From SKUL01 sp964487545 (GTDB lineage Bacteria > Bacteroidota > Bacteroidia > Flavobacteriales_D > SKUL01), in the NCBI GenBank assembly GCA_964487545.1, contig CAZARI010000014.1, forward strand, positions 1 through 64,000: DNA of 64,000 nucleotides, read 5' to 3'. Made by a program: the position numbers and the translations under genes. The stretch's first letter is position 1. Every line of letters starts with the position of its first letter. Below the pieces are notes generated by a model. It saw only the letters and a program-made list of their open reading frames with translations, did not search any database and was not told the DNA's origin. Below are positions 31,761-42,227 of this stretch, piece after piece.

Positions 31761-33911
31761 TTAATTTTCGGTGATTTTCATTTCATCCAACAACCACCCA
31801 GCACCGGCAAACTTGTCAACGATAAACAAAATATAGCGCACATCAACCGATATGTTTCGGCAGATATCCGGGTTGAACATGATATCACTCATGGTGCTCT
31901 CCCAACTTCGGTCAAAGTTGATGCCTATGAGTTGCCCACGATCATTTAGCACCGGACTACCGGAGTTTCCACCTGTAGTGTGATTAGATGCGAGAAAGTT
32001 CACCGCCAGGGTACCGTCTTCTGAAGCATACCGACCATAATCGTCCAATTCATACAGCTCAATGAGCTTTTCAGGAACATCGTATTCACGGTCGCCGGGA
32101 ATATATTTATGCATAACGCCCTCCAGGGTGGTGGTCGATAAATAACTGAGGCCATCACGCGGAATAGAGCCTTCCACTTTTCCGTAGGTTACCCGCAACG
32201 TGCTGTTGGCTTCTGACCAATATGTTTTTTCTGGATTCAGCTCCATCAACCCTTTCATGTACACCCGCATATTGTCATCGATCTCGTCGGTTAACCGGCT
32301 GTATTCTGGAAGAATTTTGATGCGGTAATCCTCCATAAACGACAGGGCCAACGCGTGAATCGGATCGTTCTTTAATTTCAAGGTTCTCTTTTTATTTCTG
32401 GCCTGAATCATAGACAGCAAAGATGATTTGTCTTTATAAACAGATTTGCTAAACAAATGGTTTGAATAGCGCTTTGCATCGCCGTTAAATTTGTTGTGAA
32501 AGGGTTGTAAGGCATCGGGTTGAATATCTTCACGCACAGCCTGAGTATAGCTTGTAAGTAAGCGACTCAGAATGATTTCGTCGATAGCGGGATCGTAATT
32601 TTCGTAAAAATTATTTACTGCCTGAACAGCCTTCTCTTCCAATTCGTTAATCTTTTCCTGATCTTCTTCTTGTTCGATGGCGGCAATGAGCGGATCCAAT
32701 CGTCTGGTGAAACTCAAAATCTGCGGACCGTAGAAGTAAACTTCTATAAACAGATCGCGGGCCAGTTGATAGGGACGAATTTGATGATGCAGCTCGTTGA
32801 TTTTCGGAATCACCGACACATAGGCATCGTTTCCGACGGCCTCGGCTTTCTCGATAAATGCGGCTTCTGCCTCGCGCTTTTTATTGAGCGCATCAAAGCG
32901 ATCCAGTCCCATATTCTGACCAATCCACTTTTTGTGGGCATTGCTGATCATGGCTTGACGGGCGGCAAACTGAATTCGCTTTTCATCACTCTCGGCCATC
33001 AACGCGTCGATAACCTCAAGACTTTGTTCGCGCATGCCTATTCGCAGCGGGTTGGCAATTTCGGTAACATACTGCACCCCTTCTGATGTCATGTACTGAT
33101 CGGTAACACCCGGAAAACCATAAACCATCGTAAAATCGCCTTCTTTAACCCCAGCTATTGAAATTTCCAGGCTTCGTGCCGGCTCATACGGTTGATTGGT
33201 TTCGGCAAAGGCTACCGGCTGGTTATCTTCATCGGCATATATTCGGAAAAGGGCAAAGTCTCCGGTGTGTCGTGGCCAAACCCAGTTGTCGCTGTCGCCG
33301 CCAAACTTGCCGATTGATGAAGGAGGCGTTCCAACCAGTCGAACATCATCATAGGTTTTGGTAACAATCATAATATACTGGTTGCCGTAATAAAACGGTT
33401 TGATTTGGGCTTTGTAGGCCGGATGATCAACTGCAGCCTCAGTCAATTCTGCAATACGTTGCTTGATGGTCAATTGACGTTCTTCGGGCGGAGTGCTGTC
33501 ATCAATACCTTCGAGCACCTGCTCGGTAACATCCTCAATACGGTCAACAAAAGAGGCCGTGAGGCCGGGACAGTGCAATTCTTCCTGCATACTTCCAGCC
33601 CAGAAACCCTCACCGAGATAGTCATTCTCGACACTGCTTAGGTTTTGAATGGCACTGTAACCACAATGGTGGTTGGTCAGGATTAATCCCTGATCGGAAA
33701 TCGCTTCGGCTGTGCAGCCACCACCAAAATGCACTATGGCATCCTTGAGGCTGGCCTGGTTAATCGAATAAATATCTTCGGCGCTCAATTTAAGACCGTT
33801 TCGCTGCATATCGTCCATATCCAACAATATGGGCAACCACATTCCTTCGTGGCCCCGGACAAAAATCACACACAAAAGACTGACAATCAGTAGGCTAAAT
33901 TTTTTAAACAT
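31761..33911 (-). CDS. S46 family dipeptidyl peptidase, DPP11-like
   Basis: 716 residues from the ATG at 33911; the frame extends to 34007, but MFKKFSLLIVSLLCVIFVRG is a clear signal peptide and a perfect -7 element lies just upstream. The chymotrypsin-fold triad is His82 (LTNHHCGYSAI), Asp218 (HTGDFALFRI) and Ser650 (GGNSGSPVLNDRG). The residue 18 after the serine is Arg668. This corresponds to Arg673 of Porphyromonas gingivalis DPP11 (Ser655), which gives specificity for Asp/Glu at P1, whereas DPP7 has glycine there. It therefore probably removes acidic dipeptides from peptides in the periplasm, feeding amino-acid catabolism. Confidence 0.94.
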   Translation of the reverse strand: MFKKFSLLIVSLLCVIFVRGHEGMWLPILLDMDDMQRNGLKLSAEDIYSINQASLKDAIVHFGGGCTAEAISDQGLILTNHHCGYSAIQNLSSVENDYLGEGFWAGSMQEELHCPGLTASFVDRIEDVTEQVLEGIDDSTPPEERQLTIKQRIAELTEAAVDHPAYKAQIKPFYYGNQYIMIVTKTYDDVRLVGTPPSSIGKFGGDSDNWVWPRHTGDFALFRIYADEDNQPVAFAETNQPYEPARSLEISIAGVKEGDFTMVYGFPGVTDQYMTSEGVQYVTEIANPLRIGMREQSLEVIDALMAESDEKRIQFAARQAMISNAHKKWIGQNMGLDRFDALNKKREAEAAFIEKAEAVGNDAYVSVIPKINELHHQIRPYQLARDLFIEVYFYGPQILSFTRRLDPLIAAIEQEEDQEKINELEEKAVQAVNNFYENYDPAIDEIILSRLLTSYTQAVREDIQPDALQPFHNKFNGDAKRYSNHLFSKSVYKDKSSLLSMIQARNKKRTLKLKNDPIHALALSFMEDYRIKILPEYSRLTDEIDDNMRVYMKGLMELNPEKTYWSEANSTLRVTYGKVEGSIPRDGLSYLSTTTLEGVMHKYIPGDREYDVPEKLIELYELDDYGRYASEDGTLAVNFLASNHTTGGNSGSPVLNDRGQLIGINFDRSWESTMSDIMFNPDICRNISVDVRYILFIVDKFAGAGWLLDEMKITEN

Positions 33912-33933
33912 AATCGCTGTTTTTGATTCCTGA

Positions 33934-33941
33934 CAAAGATA
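33934..33941 (-). promoter_or_regulatory. -7 promoter element for the S46 peptidase gene
   Basis: TATCTTTG on the minus strand, a perfect TAnnTTTG, 22 bp before the ATG at 33911. It lies inside the longer open frame and so supports the shorter start. Confidence 0.45.
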
Positions 33942-34060
33942 ACAGGACTCAGCAATTGCCATCACCGCATTTTGTGGGTTGAACGGCATATATAGCCGAT
34001 GAAACAATAGCCCAAACCTACCGTAGAATGCCGACCTGAACCCAACCGAATAGCTGAGCT

Positions 34061-37000
34061 GTGTTGAAAAATTGGAAAAAAAATGTAAAGGTCTTTGTCA
34101 CCATCTTCCTGTTGTGGGTCTTTGCGGGCTCCCTCAGTGCGCAATGTCCTACTATAGTTTCCTCTGTTGACATGCCACTATGTCCAGGAGAACCAGTAAC
34201 CTTTTCTATTGTTCCCTCATCTTTCATTATTTCCGGGTGGAGCACAAACAGCGGCTTTCATATTGAACTGGGATCCACCATTACTTTTCCGAATGGATTT
34301 TCAGAAAATGATTACATCATTGCGCATATTATCGGTTGCAGCAATCCAGGCATGATCGTTCACGTGGCCCCGCACCACGGCAACAATACGATACACTTTC
34401 AAACTCCCGGCATTGCTACTTCCGGCTCAACAGGTGAAATCAATTGTGATCAGCTACCTGTTGTCATCGGTGGAAACATCAATGCGGACGTTAATAACAA
34501 CGAGAACACCACTATTTGGGAAAGAAGCACCGATCAAGTCAATTGGGAAGCAGTGGCCGCAGTCAACAACACCACTTATATTATAGACGCGTTTCCCGAA
34601 GAAGAATTCTATCTGCGACGTGTGATTTACACCCCCTACTGCTCGCCAAATTACAGTAATATTCTGCACATTCAAACGCCCAATCGGCCACGCGGCGGAT
34701 TTATAAGCGCGGATGAATCGGCCTGTGAAAATGAAATTGAAGGCCCACTGGTGCTTCACGACCATCTCGGACAGATTACTCAATGGGAAGTATCCATCGA
34801 CAATGCGGAGTTTGTAGCAGTAGCCAACAGCGCAAACATCGTTTCCATTTTGCCGGTAAATGTTTCCGGCCAGCACACCTATCGCGTTTTAATCTCTCAG
34901 CCAGGCTGCGATTCGGTATACAGCGCCGAAGAGACCATCATCATCTATCCCGCAGTAGAAAATGAAATTATCACTGGCGATCAGACGGTTTGCGAAAACG
35001 AAATTCCGAGTACCATTATCGCCAACCAACTCAATGGCGGCACCGGAAATTATACTGCATTATGGCACTACAAAGTGGGAGCTGCACCTTGGTATCCTTT
35101 TGGTTCACCAACAAATTTGGTGGAATTTAACGATCCGCTTTCCAATACCACACAATACAGACGGATTGTGGCCTCGGGTCCATGTACTTCATACAGCAAT
35201 ACCGTTACGGTGAATGTTGTTCCTCCAAGCGATGCCGGAAATTTCACGAACACGAATCAGCACATTTGTCCGGAAACCGCTGCACAACCCATTACCGTAC
35301 TGAATTATCATGGCGAATTGACCTGGCAACAATCTGCTTCACCAAACGGCCCGTGGACTGACTGCGGATCCAATTCAGCTACTTTCGATCCGGGGATAAT
35401 CACTCAAGCCACCTTTTTTAGGGTAATAGCGCAAGCCGAATATTGTGAAGCAGATATTTCAGACGTCTATCCAATTACTACCTATCAAAGTATAGTCGGC
35501 AATACTATTGGTGACGATCAGGTTGTTTGCGGAATTTCAGCCGCCGATATCTACGGACCGGTGCCCAGCGGTGGAACGGGAGTGTATTCCTATCTGTGGG
35601 AAAGCAGCAGCAACCAAGTTGAATGGAATCCGGCAGAAGGAGTTAACAACGATCTCGTGTACAACCCAGCCGGTTATATTGGAACCCGCTATTTCCGCCG
35701 GATGGCATTTTCCGGAACCTGCTTTTCTGATACGAGCAACACGGTGATGGTTGACATAGCACCCGAAAGCGATGCCGGAAACTTTGCAGCAACGTTGACA
35801 CAATCCATTTGCTACGGCGAAACGACTAATCAAATCGTTGTGGAAAACTTCACTGGCGAAATCATCGATTGGCTGCAAAGCAATTCCCCATCTGGACCGT
35901 GGACCTCGACCGGAGAAATGGATACCGTGTTTATTCCTCAGAATCTGACAGAAACCACTTATTTCTGCGTGGTGGTACAATCTTCACATTGCGATCCAGA
36001 CACTTCGGTCAACTATACCGTTGAAGTCTTTTCGCAGATTGCCCATAACTTGATTGGAGAAGACCAAGACATTTGCATCAATGAGCCGGTCGAAAATTTA
36101 ATCCCAGTTGATAGTCTTGCCGGAGGTAGCGGAAACAATTATACTTTTCTGTGGCAATTCCGCACCAGCGATACGGACTGGATGGATGCGCCAGGCGCGA
36201 ACAACGCGTCAAATTATCACCCGGAAAACATTGAGCAAACCACCCAATTCCGAAGACTGGTTTCTGCTGAGGTCTGCGCTGCCGACACCAGCAACACCAT
36301 AACCATAACCGCAATTGAGCCCAGTAATGCCGGCAGCTTCACTGTCGCTGATCAAACGCTTTGTCCCGGAGAAGAAGCTGACGCCATCACCTTAGCGGAT
36401 TTTACCGGAACCTTAATCGACTGGCAAATGTCACCCTCGCCTTCAGGTCCGTGGGTTTCTACTAATGAAACAGGTTTCATCTACGAACCGGGTATTTTAA
36501 CGGAAAGCACCTTTTTTCGTGCCATTGTGCAAAACGAAGGCTGTGTCGCCGATACATCATTCATTTATCCGATTGGTATTTTATCAGCACTCGATTCAAA
36601 CATTATCAGTGAAGATCAGTTGCTGTGCGGGCATCAACCCCCTGAGCCTATCAACGGTTCAGTGCCTTCGGGTGGCGATGGAAACTATGCTTTTCAATGG
36701 CAATACCAGCCAGCACCCGAATGGAGTTGGGAATCCGCGCCGGGAATCAATACCGAATTGAACTATCAGCCCTTAGACCTCATCGGAGCACTGACCTATC
36801 GTCGCATCACCTATTCTGCCGGATGTTTTGCCGACACCAGCAATGTGGTCACCGTGGTAAAGTCGAATTCGGTGACTGCTGATATTTCGGGAGGCGGCAC
36901 CTTTTGTCCGGGCGACATCATGCACATCTCCTTCAATTTTAACGGGGAAGCTCCTTTTGGCTTCAAATACACCGACGGCACCGAACTCAGTGTAATCGAC

Positions 37001-39148
37001 AACATCACTTCTTCCTATTTCGAACTACCAATCGTGCTCACCGACTCTACCACTATTACCATTACGGCTATCAGCAATGGGAATTGCACCTCTGAGGATG
37101 AAGATTTTGAATCCACGCACATCACCTTTTTGCCTTTAACTTCCATTGACGTGGTTTCAGCGGGGACCGACACCTCGGTATGCGGATTATCGGTTCCTGT
37201 TGCGGGAACGCAGCCTCAGTCAACCGCTGTATCAACACTATGGACCTATCCGACAGGAGAAATCATTTCCAATTCGCCGGAGTTTATTTTTGAGGCATCA
37301 CAGCCGGGCAGCTACACGTTGGTTTACACCCTCACTCATGATGTCTGCAACGTGTCGGATTCAGATACTATTGTCGTTACCCTTGATCTTCCCGAAACCG
37401 CAACCATCACCACTAACAGTATCCACATTTGTTCCTCCAGCATGATACTCGAAGCAGTTCCTCCAGTTTTTGGTTTCGGTTATTGGAATATTCCCTCGGA
37501 GACCATCATCAGCGATAGCTCTGACCCTACTGCAACGATTTCAGCATTGAACTTCGGCAGCGATTATCATCTGAAGTGGATCGTAAATTCGGCCTTGAAT
37601 ATTTGTCCGGCCGACACCGCCGATCTCTACATTAATGTTGATGCACTGTCGGATGCTGGTGAAGTGGATGCTTCCGCCCTCCAGATTTGTGCTGGCGATG
37701 CCGTAACTTTTACGGCCAATCCTATTTCCGGAGACTTACTTTACTGGCTAGAGCAAAACGAAAGCGGCACATTCGCCATTGCTGGAAACGCCAATCCTAT
37801 CAGCACCGATATTGACGACAACACCGCAATTTCTGTGGTGGTTCAATCAGGAGTTTGTCCTGCCGACACCAGCAATTGGGTGTTTGTAACTGTTGACCAA
37901 CCCACGCAAGCAGGTTTCATTTCGGAAGATCAGTCGGTTTGTGGTGACTCCAACAACGGAACCCTCACGCTCAACGATTATTACGGAGATGTCCTGTATT
38001 GGCAAAGCTCAACCGACGGTTTCATCACGTACGACAGTATTGCCTCCACCACACCTGAGATCGATTTTGAAAACCTTGCCATCACAACCGCTTTTCGAGC
38101 CAGTGTGCGTTCGGGTGTGTGCAACAGTATGTGGAGCGATATAGCCACCGTCAGTGTGATCGACGAGATTTACGTTCCCTTTTCGCTCAACGAAAGATAC
38201 TGTGCCACTGAGGAAAGCATTGTGCTATCGACGCTGATTGATGAAGAATTTACCGGCGATTGGTACATCAATGGAACAGCCGCTGATGTTTTAAATCCTG
38301 CCATTCTGGAAGGAGAAACCGTGATTGTCACCTTCGATTATACCGGACACAGTTGCGGAAAAGTATCGGCTGATACTACGTTCATCGACATTTTGCCAGA
38401 AGTTGAAATTATTGCCGAGGCGGAGATTTGCGGAGCCCAAACTACCATCGCGGCCTCCACCACAGTAGGTAGCGGCTATTGGACCGCTGGGGAGATGCTT
38501 GTTTTTAGTGGTGAAACCACCGAACAATTTCTGGAAGTAATGGCATTGGACTACGGAGCACACGTCATCACTTGGACAGCTCAAAATCACACCTGCACCA
38601 ACAGCGTTTCGCACGAGTTGTTCTTTTTTGAAGAACCCACTACTGCCGATGCGGGTGCTGATCAATTATTGCCTTTTACTTACCAGACTCAACTGACAGC
38701 CAACACGCCTGAATCGGGTAATGGAACATGGACCGCCGAATCGGCTGCGGTATATTTTGTCGATGCGCATCACCCGCAAACCACAGTGCACCACCTTGAA
38801 ACCGGAAAAAATGAGCTCACCTGGACCATCACCAATGGCAATTGTCCGGTGTCGGAATCGCGGGTGGTGATAGAAGTGTTGCCCTTAAAAATTCCTGATG
38901 CTTTTTCTCCTAATGGCGACCAAATCAACGATCGATATGTGATTGAAGGTCTCAACGAAATCGGGCCCACATCTATTGAGGTCTGGAACCGCTGGGGACA
39001 GATCGTGTTCAAAAGCAATGATTACCAAAACGACTGGGAAGGACACAATCTAAACGGCATGGAACTGCCCGCCGACACCTATTTCTTTTTGCTGAAACCC
39101 CAACAACTCGAACAGGTTTTTAACGGATTTATAGTCATTCAACGATAA
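34061..39148 (+). CDS. Giant surface protein with Ig-like repeats and T9SS type B (CHU_C) sorting domain
   Basis: 1695 residues. There is no ATG at the 5' end; GTG at 34061 (or the adjacent TTG at 34064) begins a good signal peptide ending in SLSAQ (about 28). The middle consists of alternating beta-sandwich-like units. Four copies of a unit opened by an I-x-x-(E/D)DQ-x-x-C motif recur about every 180 residues and are separated by a second unit type containing SPSGPW and T(T/S)FFR segments. More divergent Ig-like units follow to about 1600. The final 88 residues (DAFSPNGDQINDRYVI, WNRWGQIVFKS, FNGFIVIQR) are a gliding-motility-associated type B sorting domain. It is predicted to be a T9SS-exported adhesin-like protein, analogous in placement to SprB next to SprF. 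First gene of a five-gene cassette. Confidence 0.9.
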   Translation: MLKNWKKNVKVFVTIFLLWVFAGSLSAQCPTIVSSVDMPLCPGEPVTFSIVPSSFIISGWSTNSGFHIELGSTITFPNGFSENDYIIAHIIGCSNPGMIVHVAPHHGNNTIHFQTPGIATSGSTGEINCDQLPVVIGGNINADVNNNENTTIWERSTDQVNWEAVAAVNNTTYIIDAFPEEEFYLRRVIYTPYCSPNYSNILHIQTPNRPRGGFISADESACENEIEGPLVLHDHLGQITQWEVSIDNAEFVAVANSANIVSILPVNVSGQHTYRVLISQPGCDSVYSAEETIIIYPAVENEIITGDQTVCENEIPSTIIANQLNGGTGNYTALWHYKVGAAPWYPFGSPTNLVEFNDPLSNTTQYRRIVASGPCTSYSNTVTVNVVPPSDAGNFTNTNQHICPETAAQPITVLNYHGELTWQQSASPNGPWTDCGSNSATFDPGIITQATFFRVIAQAEYCEADISDVYPITTYQSIVGNTIGDDQVVCGISAADIYGPVPSGGTGVYSYLWESSSNQVEWNPAEGVNNDLVYNPAGYIGTRYFRRMAFSGTCFSDTSNTVMVDIAPESDAGNFAATLTQSICYGETTNQIVVENFTGEIIDWLQSNSPSGPWTSTGEMDTVFIPQNLTETTYFCVVVQSSHCDPDTSVNYTVEVFSQIAHNLIGEDQDICINEPVENLIPVDSLAGGSGNNYTFLWQFRTSDTDWMDAPGANNASNYHPENIEQTTQFRRLVSAEVCAADTSNTITITAIEPSNAGSFTVADQTLCPGEEADAITLADFTGTLIDWQMSPSPSGPWVSTNETGFIYEPGILTESTFFRAIVQNEGCVADTSFIYPIGILSALDSNIISEDQLLCGHQPPEPINGSVPSGGDGNYAFQWQYQPAPEWSWESAPGINTELNYQPLDLIGALTYRRITYSAGCFADTSNVVTVVKSNSVTADISGGGTFCPGDIMHISFNFNGEAPFGFKYTDGTELSVIDNITSSYFELPIVLTDSTTITITAISNGNCTSEDEDFESTHITFLPLTSIDVVSAGTDTSVCGLSVPVAGTQPQSTAVSTLWTYPTGEIISNSPEFIFEASQPGSYTLVYTLTHDVCNVSDSDTIVVTLDLPETATITTNSIHICSSSMILEAVPPVFGFGYWNIPSETIISDSSDPTATISALNFGSDYHLKWIVNSALNICPADTADLYINVDALSDAGEVDASALQICAGDAVTFTANPISGDLLYWLEQNESGTFAIAGNANPISTDIDDNTAISVVVQSGVCPADTSNWVFVTVDQPTQAGFISEDQSVCGDSNNGTLTLNDYYGDVLYWQSSTDGFITYDSIASTTPEIDFENLAITTAFRASVRSGVCNSMWSDIATVSVIDEIYVPFSLNERYCATEESIVLSTLIDEEFTGDWYINGTAADVLNPAILEGETVIVTFDYTGHSCGKVSADTTFIDILPEVEIIAEAEICGAQTTIAASTTVGSGYWTAGEMLVFSGETTEQFLEVMALDYGAHVITWTAQNHTCTNSVSHELFFFEEPTTADAGADQLLPFTYQTQLTANTPESGNGTWTAESAAVYFVDAHHPQTTVHHLETGKNELTWTITNGNCPVSESRVVIEVLPLKIPDAFSPNGDQINDRYVIEGLNEIGPTSIEVWNRWGQIVFKSNDYQNDWEGHNLNGMELPADTYFFLLKPQQLEQVFNGFIVIQR
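34960..36870 (+). repeat. Long (about 540-550 bp) diverged tandem repeats in the giant surface protein gene
   Basis: Unit starts, judged from the recurring DQ-x-x-C opening, are near 34960, 35497, 36043 and 36593, giving periods of 537, 546 and 550 bp (about 180 residues). Each period holds two different Ig-like domains. The last copy is only partly conserved. Confidence 0.7.
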
Positions 39149-39152
39149 ACCC

Positions 39153-40067
39153 ATGCGCATTTTCATCACATATCTCTTTTTGATGACGGGCCTCGTTGCC
39201 GGTGCGCAACACGATCCGCTGGTGAGTCAATACCTGTTGAATGGTCTGGTGATTAATCCAGCCTACACCGGTAGTCGTGAGGTTTTTACCGTAAATGGAT
39301 TGTACCGAAACCAGTGGGTGGGAATCGACGGAGCGCCCGTCACGCAGGTGATCAGTGCCCACACTCCGCTAAAAAATAAAAGCCTTGCACTTGGCATGCT
39401 GTTCAGCAACGAGAAAATCGGTGTCAGTAATTCTACCTCCATCAATGCCAATGTGGCCTATCGGATTGCGATGAACAAGGCCACCTTGTCGTTTGGAGTT
39501 TCGGTGGGAATGAACCTGCTGTCGTCCAACTTCACCGAACTGGCCACAACCGAAGGAAATGACCTCGCGTTTGCCGGTGATCTGCGCAGCAATATTCAAC
39601 CCGACTTCGGTGCGGGAATTTATTACCAATCTAAAAAGTATTTTGTTGGACTTTCCATTCCGCGTTTCATCAGCAGACAATACCACTATACCGACGGGCA
39701 ACTCGATATTCAGTCGAAAGCCGGCGTGCACAACCTGATTCTGAACGGTGGAATGCTGGTGAAGCTTTCCAGCCAATTTAAACTCAAGCCCTCTACCCTG
39801 CTGCGCTACGCCCAGTCTGGTGATTATCAAATAGACCTGAACGCCAATCTGATTTACAATGACTTTTTGTGGCTCGGTATCTCCTACCGCCATGCCGAAT
39901 CGGTGGTGGCATTGCTCGAGGTGCAAATCAACCAGCAATTCCGCGTAGCTTACGCTTATGACTATTCTTTGAGTATTTTCAGGAAATACACCTCCGGATC
40001 GCACGAAATTGGGTTGCAATACGAATTCGGTTACCGCGTAAAATCAATGGATCCGAGATTTTTTTAA
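39153..40067 (+). CDS. PorP/SprF family T9SS outer-membrane protein (cassette 1)
   Basis: 304 residues. The signal peptide ends near VAGAQ (19). The mature start QHDPLVSQYLLNGLVINPAYTGSR carries the family signature (SQY followed by NPAY-x-G). A beta-barrel follows, with a second hallmark NQWVGIDGAPVTQVISAHTPL. In Flavobacterium johnsoniae SprF is needed for secretion of the type B substrate SprB. The position 4 bp after a type B surface-protein gene implies the same dedicated-partner role here (inference). Its stop codon overlaps the next start by one base (TAATG). Confidence 0.93.
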   Translation: MRIFITYLFLMTGLVAGAQHDPLVSQYLLNGLVINPAYTGSREVFTVNGLYRNQWVGIDGAPVTQVISAHTPLKNKSLALGMLFSNEKIGVSNSTSINANVAYRIAMNKATLSFGVSVGMNLLSSNFTELATTEGNDLAFAGDLRSNIQPDFGAGIYYQSKKYFVGLSIPRFISRQYHYTDGQLDIQSKAGVHNLILNGGMLVKLSSQFKLKPSTLLRYAQSGDYQIDLNANLIYNDFLWLGISYRHAESVVALLEVQINQQFRVAYAYDYSLSIFRKYTSGSHEIGLQYEFGYRVKSMDPRFF

Positions 40068-42214
40068 TGAGAAGATTGGTTTACATAGCGACTTTAGTGC
40101 TACTGAGCCCTTTGATGCAGGCACAAGCAGAATATGAGGTGTTGCCCGTTTCTAAAATCAACACCAGCTATAACGAGTTTGCACCGCGGATGCACAACAA
40201 TGGGGTGCTTTTTTGCTCCAACAAAAAAGATGAGATTTTTATTTCCTACCTCAACCACGAAAGTGGTGACCCACTCACCCGGATTTACTTTGCGGAACAA
40301 AATAAAAACGGCCGATTTAGAACAGAAACACCGTTGCAGTTTGAAGAAAACCAACGAATCGACTTTGGACCTTTCGATATTTTTCAGGATTCACTGCTCG
40401 CTTTCACCAGAAGCTATGTGGAAGACAAAAAGCCGGCTTTGGGCATTTTCTTCTCTAACCCCACAGGCGATCGCTGGAGCGCACCACAGCCCTTTGAGCA
40501 CAACCGCAACGGCTACATGGTGGGGCATCCGGCGTTTAGTCCCGACGGAAGAAGGATATATTTTTCGGCCAACTTTGAAGACTCGCACGGCAAAGCCGAT
40601 TTATACTATTGCCAGCGAACAGGCACAGGTTGGAGCGAACCGATTAATCTTGGCTCACAAATCAACTCAGCCCACAGCGAGCTCTTTCCCTTTATCCATG
40701 CCGATGGCGCGTTGTACTTTTCATCCGACCGGCCTGATGGCTTTGGCGGATTTGATATTTACCGGATTGCCGACCCTTTTTTTCCTGAAGCACCTCAACT
40801 ATTATCTGCACCATTCAATTCGACAGAGAACGATTTCAGCTATACCGCCAACGCCGATGACAGCCAGGGATTTTTCTCGTCGAACCGCAATGGTTCGGAT
40901 GATATTTTTGAGTTTAAACTCACCCGTCCACACTTCGCATCGTGCGACACGCTTCAGATAAACGCGTACTGCTATGTTTTCAGCGATGAGGCAAATATTT
41001 ATCTCGATACCCTTCCGCTGCGATACGAATGGGATTTCGGCGACGGCATCAAAATGCAGGGCATCGAAGCCGAGCATTGCTACCAGCAGCCCGGTGTTTA
41101 TCACGTAGCGCTGAACATTATCGACACCCTCACCGGTGACTTGTTTTTTAGTCAAGCCCAGTATGAACTCGAAGTCAGTGATATTAAACAAGTTTATATC
41201 GAGTTGCCCGACACGGTAGGTGTTAATACACCGATATTTATGCACAGCCACAACACCTATTTACCTGGTTTTGAAATTGATTCCCATCACTGGTTTCTGC
41301 CTGGAAACCAATATGCTGAAGAAGCGGAGATTCATTTCACCTTTTCTGAAACCGGGCAATTCACTATCCAACTCGGTTTGCGTAGCCAACCCGATTCCCG
41401 TGAAATACGACAGCAGGCATGCGTAGTGCGCAGCGTGGTTGTGGTAGAAGAAGAATTGCTACCTGTGGCCTCTGCGCAAAATATTGCCCGGTCGGGCGGA
41501 GATCAAAATAATGACAAGGATATTTTTGGCTACCTGATGGCGCATAGCGATACCATTACATTGAACAACATCTTTCCCGATGAGACCTTGTTCAGGGTTG
41601 AAATCAAGAAAAGCAAACAGCGAATCTCTACGCTCGATCAGTTTTTTGATGAGGTAAGGGGGACCTACGAGGTGCACGAAAATTTCATACCAACCGACAG
41701 CACATTCAGCTATGCCGTAGGTGAGGAAAAGGAACTCGTCAACACGTATCCCATTTATTCGGATATCAAGTTGATGAAATACGATGAGGTGCGGGTTAAG
41801 GCCTATCTCTCCCAGTATGTGTATGATCTGGATTCGCTGGATCAAATCAGTGTGGAGGATATAGATAATGTCATTTTCCGAACGGGATCCATTTATTTTG
41901 AATCGGACGAGGTAGCACTGATGCCCGAAGCTCATACTACGCTTAACAAGATCGTTCATTTGCTGAATCAATTCCCCACATTGATCATCGAAGTAGGGGC
42001 ACATACTGACAATGTAGGTGATGAAACCTACAATCAACACTTATCTAAAGAGCGCGCCACATCTGTAATCAATTATTTGGTTAGGCACAACATCCATGCG
42101 TCGAGACTCATCGGAGTTGGTTATGGTACCGCCTTTCCGATTGCCGACAACTCGAACGAAGAAGAACGCCAGCAAAACCGGCGCGTAGAATTTAAAGTAA
42201 TCTCAACCCATTAA
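40067..42214 (+). CDS. PD40-PKD-OmpA envelope protein (cassette 1)
   Basis: 715 residues. Signal peptide 1-19. PD40/TolB-like propeller repeats occupy about 60-290 (GHPAFSPDGRRIYFSANFED, LFPFIHADGALYFSSDRPDG). A PKD-type domain is near 320-375 (YEWDFGDG, then GVYHVALNI) and a second near 385-455. The C-terminal OmpA domain (about 603-715) retains the peptidoglycan-binding residues: HTDNVGDETYNQHLSKERATS with Asp and Arg, and the closing NRRVEFKV. Overall it resembles PorE-type proteins of the T9SS but lacks the TPR head. It probably ties the cassette's outer-membrane component to the cell wall. Confidence 0.88.
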   Translation: MRRLVYIATLVLLSPLMQAQAEYEVLPVSKINTSYNEFAPRMHNNGVLFCSNKKDEIFISYLNHESGDPLTRIYFAEQNKNGRFRTETPLQFEENQRIDFGPFDIFQDSLLAFTRSYVEDKKPALGIFFSNPTGDRWSAPQPFEHNRNGYMVGHPAFSPDGRRIYFSANFEDSHGKADLYYCQRTGTGWSEPINLGSQINSAHSELFPFIHADGALYFSSDRPDGFGGFDIYRIADPFFPEAPQLLSAPFNSTENDFSYTANADDSQGFFSSNRNGSDDIFEFKLTRPHFASCDTLQINAYCYVFSDEANIYLDTLPLRYEWDFGDGIKMQGIEAEHCYQQPGVYHVALNIIDTLTGDLFFSQAQYELEVSDIKQVYIELPDTVGVNTPIFMHSHNTYLPGFEIDSHHWFLPGNQYAEEAEIHFTFSETGQFTIQLGLRSQPDSREIRQQACVVRSVVVVEEELLPVASAQNIARSGGDQNNDKDIFGYLMAHSDTITLNNIFPDETLFRVEIKKSKQRISTLDQFFDEVRGTYEVHENFIPTDSTFSYAVGEEKELVNTYPIYSDIKLMKYDEVRVKAYLSQYVYDLDSLDQISVEDIDNVIFRTGSIYFESDEVALMPEAHTTLNKIVHLLNQFPTLIIEVGAHTDNVGDETYNQHLSKERATSVINYLVRHNIHASRLIGVGYGTAFPIADNSNEEERQQNRRVEFKVISTH

Positions 42215-42227
42215 TCATAAAAAAGCC

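Noticed and set aside
33912..34007. 96-bp extension of the S46 peptidase
   Set aside because: It would hide the signal peptide inside the protein and contains a perfect -7 promoter element.
35537..35980. 147-codon minus-strand frame inside the giant surface-protein gene
   Set aside because: Antisense to a well-supported repeat protein; the translation shows no domain.
34061..39148. Assembly artefact as the cause of the long repeats
   Set aside because: The units are diverged in sequence and the period drifts from 537 to 550 bp, which is unlike a collapsed or duplicated assembly.
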